From JBMNQS01 sp050944255 (GTDB lineage: Bacteria; Bacillota; Clostridia; Christensenellales; Maliibacteriaceae): a stretch of DNA of 35,935 bases. Where the stretch lies: assembly GCA_050944255.1 (NCBI GenBank), contig JBMNQS010000014.1:1-35935 (forward strand), given 5' to 3'. Each line of letters opens with the position of its first letter. Position 1 is the first letter of the stretch. Both the position numbers and the translations under genes were made by a program. Under the pieces are notes generated by a model. The model saw only the letters and a program-made list of their open reading frames with translations. It did not search any database and had not been told where the DNA came from. This document shows positions 30,628 through 35,935 of this stretch, one piece after another.

Positions 30628-31247
30628 TCTTCTTCGTATACGGCGGAAACATTTTGAATCATCGGCGGCCTGTCCTCACCGGTGTAGGTGGCTTCGGGGG
30701 TAATCTCCTGCCTGCCCTCCCCGATCACAAACGTGCCGGTATACAGGACGCTGGACTGCATTTTCAATGTGCCTTCCACAAAGAAGCGGTAGGTGCCCTC
30801 TTCCAGCGCCCGGCCGTTTTCGTTCACGCAGTCAAACACAAATTCCTGCTCTCCGCTTTCGGGCGTGGCCCCGGATATGGCGTCAAGCTGCGCCTGGTCC
30901 ATCTGCGCGGGATTGGCCCTGCTCACCCACTCCCTCAGTGAATCCGGCCGATCTTCATAGCCGCCCTGCGCCGTGTAACGGGTGGCGAAGAGCGTCTCCA
31001 GCACCTGCCCCTGGTCATCCTCCACCCAAACGGCAAACTGGTTGGAGCCCGAACCGGACTGTTTCTCATAATCAAAGGACACCGTCAGGCGCCCGGCGGA
31101 TTCCCCGTCGGCATCAGGCGCCGTGGGGCTGCCCTGCGGCTGCGTCTGGGGCGTGCCCGTACCCGGCGCCGCGCCTCTTCGCGCACAGCCCGGCAGGCAG
31201 CTGATCACCAGAACCAGCAATATCGTCACCGTAATGAGTTTTTTCAT
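30624..31247 (-). CDS. DUF2271 lipoprotein
   Basis: 207 residues. The N-terminus is a lipoprotein signal ending LPGC (Cys at residue 21), so it is anchored outside the membrane. A Pro/Gly/Thr linker (24-50) leads to a domain (about 54-200) with the pattern FAVWVEDDQGQVLETLFATRY, which recalls DUF2271, a family often found with FMN-binding or thiamine-type periplasmic redox proteins. Function unknown. GGAGGG precedes the ATG at 31247. It stands alone and overlaps the fructokinase end-to-end by 4 nt. Confidence 0.75.
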   Translation of the reverse strand: MKKLITVTILLVLVISCLPGCARRGAAPGTGTPQTQPQGSPTAPDADGESAGRLTVSFDYEKQSGSGSNQFAVWVEDDQGQVLETLFATRYTAQGGYEDRPDSLREWVSRANPAQMDQAQLDAISGATPESGEQEFVFDCVNENGRALEEGTYRFFVEGTLKMQSSVLYTGTFVIGEGRQEITPEATYTGEDRPPMIQNVSAVYEED

Positions 31248-31308
31248 TGTCTGTCCCTCCTCGTTTTGTTTTATGGACTCTATTCATTTTCTCCCGTTAT
31301 GCTTCCAT

Positions 31309-31336
31309 TTATTATTTTCTCCGGCGCTTTGTTCAA
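31309..31336 (-). promoter_or_regulatory. Possible promoter of the DUF2271 lipoprotein
   Basis: Minus strand: TTGAAC (31336-31331), 16 bp, TAATAA (31314-31309). Confidence 0.35.
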
Positions 31337-31402
31337 ACCTTCAAATAAGATTTTTTGCCGCGCCTTTTACAAATGCCACTGGTCTGCTGCCCGCTGCGGT
31401 TT

Positions 31403-31434
31403 CCGGCTTCTCGCCGGTGTGGCGTTCCCCACAC
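31403..31434. other. Two abutting hairpins in the intergenic region
   Basis: CCGGC (31403-31407)/GCCGG (31413-31417) and GTGTGG (31417-31422)/CCACAC (31429-31434) are adjacent stems without T tracts. They lie between divergent promoters; role unknown. Confidence 0.3.
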
Positions 31435-31476
31435 GCGGGCCATTCCTCGTCCCGCTTGGTTATTTCCTGTCACCAC

Positions 31477-31505
31477 TTGACAGGGCGGCTTTTAAAACGG
31501 ACAAT
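31477..31505 (+). promoter_or_regulatory. Promoter of the second aldo/keto reductase
   Basis: TTGACA (31477-31482), 17 bp, GACAAT (31500-31505). AAGGAG follows in the leader. Confidence 0.6.
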
Positions 31506-31551
31506 AGTTATAGAGATTTTTTACCACCTTATTAAGGAGTGAAGCGGAAAC

Positions 31552-32679
31552 ATGATGGAAAAAAGACCGTACAAGAACACCGGCACAGAGATTTCCCTGC
31601 TGGGTTTTGGCTGCATGCGGCTGCCCAGGGTGGGGACGACGCAGAAAATCGACCGGACCGAGGCCCAAAAGATGATCGATTACGCGTACGATCATGGAGT
31701 GAACTATTTCGATACCGCATGGCCGTACCACGCCGGTGATTCGGAGCTTTTCATCGGCGAAGCCCTGAAGAAGTATCCCCGCGACAGCTTTCATCTGGCC
31801 TCCAAGCTGCCTCTTTGGGAATTGAGGGAGCCGTCGGACGTTAAGCGCATTTTTGAAAAGCAGCTGGAGAAATGCCAGGTGGATTATTTCGATTTTTATC
31901 TGGAGCACAACATCAACACCGAGTTTCAAAGCCTGTCGGAAAAGGCCGACGCCCACGCGCAGCTTGCCGCGTTGAAAAAGGAGGGCAAGATCCGGCATCA
32001 TGGCTTTTCCTTCCATGACACGGCGGACTTCCTGGAGCAGATCGTCGATCAATACGACTACGACTTCGCGCAGATCCAGCTCAACTACCTGGACTGGGAC
32101 CAGCAGGACGCCCAGCGCAAGTACGAGATTCTCACCCAGCGCGGCATTCCGGTGATCATTATGGAGCCGGTGCGCGGCGGCACGCTGGCCACGCTGCGCC
32201 CCGAATCGGTAGAAATCTTCAAGAAGGCCGATCCGGATGCCAGCGTCGCTTCGTGGGCCATCCGTTTTGCCGCGTCGCTTCCAAACGTACTGACGGTGCT
32301 TTCGGGCATGTCCACCATGGAGCAGGTGGTGGATAACGTGGCCACCATGACGAATTTCAGACCCCTCTCCCAGGCGGATCACGGCACCGTCACGGCCGCC
32401 GTCACGGCCTACCGCGCCACGGGCGCCATCCCGTGCACGGCCTGCCGTTACTGCATGGACTGCCCTTCCGGCGTGGACATCCCCAAGGTATTCGCCTATT
32501 ACAACAATTACAAGGTAAAGGGCAAGAAGGCCAGTTTCCTGGACGAATACGAGCTTTTGGGCGACGGCGCGCAGGCGCACCAGTGCATCGCCTGCAATCA
32601 GTGCACCGAGCACTGCCCGCAGTTCATCGACATCCCCAAATGGATGCAGGAGATTTCCGCCTTCACTTCCGCCGATTGA
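31552..32679 (+). CDS. Aldo/keto reductase with 2x[4Fe-4S] C-terminal domain
   Basis: 375 residues. The AKR barrel (5-~275) keeps the catalytic residues: Asp and Tyr in YFDTAWPYH, Lys in HLASKLP, and His in YLEHNINTE. Two cysteine sets follow, CTACRYCMDCP and CIACNQCTEHCP, which bind [4Fe-4S] clusters. Such fused enzymes are common in anaerobes and may couple carbonyl reduction to ferredoxin-level electrons. ATG 31552 and ATG 31555 are both possible. It resembles the AKR at 13623-14765 in layout but, unlike it, has a normal active site. Repeat copy 2 begins 17 bp after its stop. Confidence 0.92.
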   Translation: MMEKRPYKNTGTEISLLGFGCMRLPRVGTTQKIDRTEAQKMIDYAYDHGVNYFDTAWPYHAGDSELFIGEALKKYPRDSFHLASKLPLWELREPSDVKRIFEKQLEKCQVDYFDFYLEHNINTEFQSLSEKADAHAQLAALKKEGKIRHHGFSFHDTADFLEQIVDQYDYDFAQIQLNYLDWDQQDAQRKYEILTQRGIPVIIMEPVRGGTLATLRPESVEIFKKADPDASVASWAIRFAASLPNVLTVLSGMSTMEQVVDNVATMTNFRPLSQADHGTVTAAVTAYRATGAIPCTACRYCMDCPSGVDIPKVFAYYNNYKVKGKKASFLDEYELLGDGAQAHQCIACNQCTEHCPQFIDIPKWMQEISAFTSAD

Positions 32680-32696
32680 TGGATTTTCAGCAAAGG

Positions 32697-32943
32697 GGCG
32701 CTATGGCTTCATAGCGCCTGAGGCCGTCAAAAAACTTTGTTTTTTGACGGGCATGCCAGGGATTTTCCTGCTGCAAAAACGGATAGGCAGGTTTTTGCAG
32801 CGGCCGGAAAACCCTGAAAGGAGTGGGCTGCGGCCGCACATGTCGCCCTTGCCCACGGAATTAAAATTAGGGGGCTTTGGCCCCCTAATAACCCCAAAAG
32901 GAACTTTTTTGACAGTCTGAGGCGCTACGGCTTTATAGCGCCT
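32697..32943 (+). repeat. Hairpin-bracketed structured repeat element, copy 2
   Basis: Same order of parts as copy 1. Left hairpin GGCGCTATG (32697-32705)/CATAGCGCC (32710-32718); perfect 12 bp hairpin CCGTCAAAAAAC (32724-32735)/GTTTTTTGACGG (32739-32750); nested hairpin CAGGG (32757-32761), TTTTCC, GCTGCAAAAAC with partners through CCCTG (32812-32816); GTGGGC (32823-32828)/GCCCAC (32851-32856); AGGGGGC (32869-32875)/GGCCCCCT-side (to 32886); right hairpin GGCGCTA (32921-32927)/TAGCGCC (32936-32942) and then CTTTTT. The left and right hairpins match at 20 of 22 bases. Just inside them are imperfect inverted ends, 15 of 19 bases. No gene inside. Confidence 0.85.
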
Positions 32944-32948
32944 CTTTT
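32921..32948 (+). terminator. Terminator at the right end of repeat copy 2
   Basis: GGCGCTA (32921-32927) pairs with TAGCGCC (32936-32942), then T-rich CTCTTTTT region. Terminates the AKR transcript after the repeat. Confidence 0.65.
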
Positions 32949-33044
32949 TGTATGCCTGTATGTCCGGGCCCGCCTATTTACAGTCATTGGTATAGAAACG
33001 GGAATACGCCATTTCATCCTTTCAGCCGGCAGCGTAAAACATAC

Positions 33045-33093
33045 GGTTATAAGTTTTCATCCACGCCGGGAAATGCTACAATAAGGTTATAAG
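33045..33093 (+). promoter_or_regulatory. FAD oxidoreductase promoter with flanking repeats
   Basis: TTTTCA (33054-33059), 17 bp, TACAAT (33077-33082). GGTTATAAG occurs on each side, 33045-33053 and 33085-33093, 40 bp apart, bracketing the promoter. Confidence 0.5.
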
Positions 33094-33118
33094 ATACAAA
33101 CGGTTAAAGGGGGAGACT

Positions 33119-34306
33119 ATGAAAAGCATCATCGAAAAGCAGCGGCAGACCCACGTGGCCGCCGAGTGCCAGGTGCTGGTCGCCGGCGGCGGCATCGCGG
33201 GGATAGCCGCCGCGCTGGCCGCGGCGCGGCGCGGGGCGGACGTTCTTTTGATTGAGCGGGAGTGCATGCTGGGCGGCCTGGCCACATTGGGGCTGATCAC
33301 CATCTACCTGCCCCTGTGCGACGGCATGGGCCGGCAGGTGTCCTTCGGCATCGCCGAAGAATTGCTCCGGCTGTCCATCCGGCACGGCGCGGAGGATAAA
33401 TACCCGCAGGCGTGGCTGGAAAACGGCTCTCCCGAGGAAAGGAAGGCGCAGCGCTTCGAGGTGCAGTACAACCCGCATCTTTTTGCCGTGGAGGCCGAAC
33501 GGCTCCTGCTCTCAGAAGGCGTGCGGATTCTCTATAACACGCTCATCTGCGGCGCGGTAAAAAGGGACGATAAGATAAGCCATATCATCATCGAGAATAA
33601 GAGCGGCAGAAGCGCCATCGAAGCCAAATCCGTTGTGGACTGCACCGGCGATGCCGACGTATGCCTTCTCTCCGGTGAGGAAACGGCGGTATTCGCCCAG
33701 AAAAACGTGCTGGCCAACTGGTACTATTATACGCAGAGCGGTCAGGTGCATTTGGCCCAGCTGGGCGCCGCCGACATCCCCGATGAGTACAAGGATAAGG
33801 ATGTGCCGGCACCGCTGGTGGGAAGGCGGTTCACGGGCCTGGACGGCATGGAGATCAGCGAGATGCTCCAGCTTGCCCACGTGCAGATGCTCAAAAACGT
33901 GCTGAAGAAGCGTGAAACCGATCCGTCCCATACGCCCGTGGCCATGCCGGTGATTCCTCAATTGAGAATGACGCGGCGCATCGTGGGCGCCCGTACCCTT
34001 GACGACAAACAGCCGCATACACACTTTGACGACGGCATCGGCCTTATCGGCAACTGGAGAAAGCGGGGCCCGGTTTACGCCATCCCCTTTTCCACGCTTT
34101 ACGGAAACCGGGTAAAGAACCTGATTACCGCAGGAAGGTGCATCTCCGTCACCGATGCCATGTGGGACCTCACCAGGGTGATTCCTGCCTGCGCCATCAC
34201 CGGCCAGGCGGCGGGAACGGCGGCGGCCATGACGGACAGCTTTGAAAGCCTCGATGCGGCCCTTCTTCAAAAAGAGCTAGAAAAGGACGGCGCGGTTATC
34301 GCATAA
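33119..34306 (+). CDS. FAD-dependent oxidoreductase (FAD_oxidored family)
   Basis: 395 residues. The N-terminal dinucleotide-binding motif is VLVAGGGIAGIAAALAAARRGADVLLIER (about 19-47), followed by the ECMLGGLATLGLI loop of the FAD-dependent family often annotated as FAD_oxidored. A second FAD contact is SVVDCTGDADV, and the C-terminal NLITAGRCISVTDAMWDLTRVIPACAITGQAAGTAAA closes the fold. The substrate is unknown. The ATG at 33119 follows AAAGGGGGAG. It is a single-gene unit ended by a strong hairpin. Confidence 0.85.
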   Translation: MKSIIEKQRQTHVAAECQVLVAGGGIAGIAAALAAARRGADVLLIERECMLGGLATLGLITIYLPLCDGMGRQVSFGIAEELLRLSIRHGAEDKYPQAWLENGSPEERKAQRFEVQYNPHLFAVEAERLLLSEGVRILYNTLICGAVKRDDKISHIIIENKSGRSAIEAKSVVDCTGDADVCLLSGEETAVFAQKNVLANWYYYTQSGQVHLAQLGAADIPDEYKDKDVPAPLVGRRFTGLDGMEISEMLQLAHVQMLKNVLKKRETDPSHTPVAMPVIPQLRMTRRIVGARTLDDKQPHTHFDDGIGLIGNWRKRGPVYAIPFSTLYGNRVKNLITAGRCISVTDAMWDLTRVIPACAITGQAAGTAAAMTDSFESLDAALLQKELEKDGAVIA

Positions 34307-34363
34307 ATTTTAACCTTCTGCGGCACCGGGTTTGACATTTCAAAAATATTGTAAATTAAATTA

Positions 34364-34392
34364 AAAAACAGCCGCCGACGGCGGCTGTTTTT
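34364..34392. terminator. Bidirectional terminator
   Basis: 13 bp stem AAAAACAGCCGCC (34364-34376)/GGCGGCTGTTTTT (34380-34392) with loop GAC. Confidence 0.85.
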
Positions 34393-34403
34393 GATTATTT
34401 TTC

Positions 34404-35513
34404 TCATCCGCGGCTGATCAGGTCGCCGTACTGGTTCATCCACATATCCGCCTCCCGCTTGAACATCCACACATTGTCCGCATCCACGTACTCGCCGCCA
34501 AGGCGCATAAACAAATCCGACCCGCTCTCGCCGCTGAGCAGCCTGTAGCCGGTGACCATGGCGTACTCTCCCATGGCGCCGGGCAGACGGATCATCGCCG
34601 CGTTGATCTGCCGCCGGTGGACGGCCTCCAGCGCATAGTCCTCATCGTCCAGGCCCATGATCAGCACTTCCTTATTGCCTACGAAATCGACGGCGCCCTG
34701 CATGCCCTGGGGATTCACGAAGAAAATGCCGTTGATTCCCTCTATCCCGGAAAGGTCCATGCCCGCCTGCCTGTCGTCCTTTTCCTCTTCGGCCGCCACC
34801 AGGCGGACGCTATGCTCATACTCGTCCAGCGCCTGCATGAAGCCGTCCACGCGCTCTTTCAGCGTCAGGGACGAGGTGTTGCGCTGCAGGTAGATATCGG
34901 CTCTCCCGTACTGCTGCAGGCAGCTTTCAATCAGCGCCTTGCCCGTCTCGTAGCCGATACGCTCATAGTCCGCCGTCACCTCGCCTTTGGCAAGGTCTAT
35001 ATCCGACGAGGTCTCCAGCACCAGCACCGAGGGAATCTCCGCCTCCGCCAGCGCCAGAAGCGGCGGCGCGCAGCCAAATGCGTCCACCGGCGTTATAAAC
35101 ACCAGATCATACCCTTGCTCGATCATTTCCTTTACATCCTCGGTTTGCTTTTCCGCATCGCTTCCCGCGTCGAAGATTTCCAGCGTATCGCCGTCGCGCA
35201 CCAGGCGCTGCATCCCCTGGATGGCCTTTAAAGTCTCTATAGCGTCGCTGACGGGCACGCTGTAGCCGATCTTGTAGCTGTCCGCATCGTCCAATTGCTC
35301 GAACACCTCATGGTCCTCCAGGTTGCCGGTATCAATGGACGGCATAACCGCAGACGGCGCGGGCGTCTGCGGTGGCGGCTGTGTCGGCTGAGGCAAAGAA
35401 GGGGTGGCCGAAGGCGGGATTTCCGGGGACGGTTGCAGGTCTTGCAGCGCGCAGCCCGAAGCAAACGCCAATAAAATGATTATGATCACTGCGCATATAC
35501 TTCTTCTTTTCAT
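34404..35513 (-). CDS. Periplasmic-binding-protein-type sugar-binding lipoprotein
   Basis: 369 residues. The signal peptide ends ASGC, making it a lipoprotein with Cys21 as the anchor. A Pro/Ser/Thr linker (about 25-60) precedes a type I periplasmic binding domain (about 78-350) of the ribose/autoinducer-2 class: YKIGYSVPVSD, the two-lobe hinge, VFITPVDAFGCAPPLLALAEAEIPSVLV, and DYERIGYETGKALIE. No ABC permease, ATPase or two-component partner lies in the window, so it is an orphan or a sensor input. The long extracellular linker is consistent with a free-standing receptor. GGAG lies upstream of ATG 35513. Confidence 0.85.
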   Translation of the reverse strand: MKRRSICAVIIIILLAFASGCALQDLQPSPEIPPSATPSLPQPTQPPPQTPAPSAVMPSIDTGNLEDHEVFEQLDDADSYKIGYSVPVSDAIETLKAIQGMQRLVRDGDTLEIFDAGSDAEKQTEDVKEMIEQGYDLVFITPVDAFGCAPPLLALAEAEIPSVLVLETSSDIDLAKGEVTADYERIGYETGKALIESCLQQYGRADIYLQRNTSSLTLKERVDGFMQALDEYEHSVRLVAAEEEKDDRQAGMDLSGIEGINGIFFVNPQGMQGAVDFVGNKEVLIMGLDDEDYALEAVHRRQINAAMIRLPGAMGEYAMVTGYRLLSGESGSDLFMRLGGEYVDADNVWMFKREADMWMNQYGDLISRG

Positions 35514-35561
35514 ATGAAAATCTCCTGTGTTCTGAATTGTCTGCTTTTTATGCTCGTTTTT

Positions 35562-35567
35562 ATTATA
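35562..35567 (-). promoter_or_regulatory. Extended -10 promoter of the binding-protein gene
   Basis: Minus strand TGGTATAAT: perfect -10 with the extended TG; no clear -35. Confidence 0.5.
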
Positions 35568-35693
35568 CCAAACTTCTCCAAATAAAGAAAAACGCCTGTG
35601 TTCTTTTTCCTTTACAAATTACGATTCCCCTCGCCGCCTTACGGGTTCTTTGCCGCTTATCCGCGGCGGCACAGCCGTTTTGGGCATACAAAA

Positions 35694-35719
35694 GCCTCCC
35701 GCTCATTAAAGCGGGAGGC
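35694..35719 (-). terminator. Terminator of leuB
   Basis: On the minus strand GCCTCCCGCT pairs with AGCGGGAGGC (10 bp stem, 6 nt loop), followed by TTTTGT. Confidence 0.75.
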
Positions 35720-35732
35720 CCAAAGAAAAAAC

Positions 35733-35935
35733 TTATCCTATTTCGTCCACAATGGCCTGCGTCATCTCGCTGCAGGAGAGCGCCTCCCGGCCCGAAGCGG
35801 CGATATCCGCGGTGCGAAGGCCTTTTTGCAGCGCCCGGAAAACCGCCTCCTCCAGATGATCGGCCTCCTGATGTAGCGAGAAGGCATTCCGAAGCATCAT
35901 GGCGGCGCACAGCACCGTGGCGATGGGGTTGGCCT
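35733..35935 (-). CDS. leuB: 3-isopropylmalate dehydrogenase, C-terminal fragment
   Basis: Only the last ~67 residues are in the window; the gene continues past the right edge. The piece ANPIATVLCAAMMLRNAF followed by EADHLEEAVFRALQKGLRT and the end SCSEMTQAIVDEI is characteristic of isopropylmalate/isocitrate-type dehydrogenases, and the closing TADIA...EMTQAIVDEI pattern fits LeuB. The enzyme oxidises and decarboxylates 3-isopropylmalate in leucine synthesis. It is the last gene of its transcript, followed by a hairpin terminator. Confidence 0.85.
   Translation of the reverse strand, partial: ANPIATVLCAAMMLRNAFSLHQEADHLEEAVFRALQKGLRTADIAASGREALSCSEMTQAIVDEIG

Noticed and set aside
31492..32613. 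373-residue minus-strand open frame opposite the second AKR
   Set aside because: Antisense shadow; the plus-strand AKR has all catalytic and cluster residues.
1..35935. tRNA, rRNA, CRISPR, transposase or prophage genes
   Set aside because: Looked for on both strands by eye; nothing with cloverleaf, repeat-spacer or integrase/transposase pattern was seen.

Overview
The window looks like chromosome of a GC-rich, anaerobic, low-GC-lineage-type Bacillota (clostridial; a Christensenellales- or Oscillospirales-like gut bacterium would fit). The basis is clear AGGAGG-type ribosome binding sites, sigma-A-like promoters, clostridial-type citrate synthase, an oxygen-sensitive radical SAM sulfatase maturase, two aldo/keto-reductase proteins with 2x[4Fe-4S] tails, and an ABC/LicD cell-surface operon. 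No tRNA, rRNA, CRISPR array, transposase or phage gene was seen. The taxonomic guess is inference only.

Layout. 1-5.9 kb: tail of a LysR regulator, citrate synthase, a structured repeat element (copy 1), a Nudix hydrolase, a membrane GT2 glycosyltransferase, a small membrane protein and a glycerophosphodiesterase. 5.9-16.1 kb: an aldose-epimerase-like DUF4432 protein, a zinc-ribbon membrane protein, an AbrB-family transporter, two tandem-duplicated esterases, a large MalT/LuxR-like ATPase regulator, an atypical aldo/keto reductase, and a PlsC-zinc-ribbon fusion. 16.2-20.1 kb: a sugar-phosphate module (dhaL, dhaK, deoC and two RpiB/LacAB-type isomerases). 20.4-26.7 kb: a tight seven-gene operon on the minus strand encoding phosphonate synthesis (PEP mutase fused to a cytidylyltransferase-like domain, phosphonopyruvate decarboxylase, a second nucleotidyltransferase), two LicD-family transferases and an ABC-2 glycan exporter. 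26.9-30.6 kb: a divergent anaerobic sulfatase maturase/sulfatase pair, followed by a fructokinase. 30.6-35.9 kb: a DUF2271 lipoprotein, a ferredoxin-tailed aldo/keto reductase, repeat copy 2, an FAD oxidoreductase, an orphan sugar-binding lipoprotein and the end of leuB.

How the parts work together. The phosphonate operon probably makes phosphonoacetaldehyde or a derivative, activates a phosphonate or alcohol head group as a nucleotide ester, attaches it to a surface glycan with LicD enzymes and exports the glycan by an ABC-2 transporter. The dhaKL/deoC/isomerase module looks like catabolism of a short ketose: both isomerases keep the catalytic Cys but lack the ring-opening His, which points to an acyclic substrate such as a tetrulose phosphate. 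The sulfatase has the Cys-type motif that the divergent maturase would convert to formylglycine.

The most unusual non-coding signal is the pair of ~250-280 bp structured elements at 1953-2231 and 32697-32943. Each sits directly after a stop codon and carries nested long hairpins. Each is bracketed at both ends by nearly the same terminator-like hairpin, whose sequence differs between the two copies but agrees at both ends within a copy.
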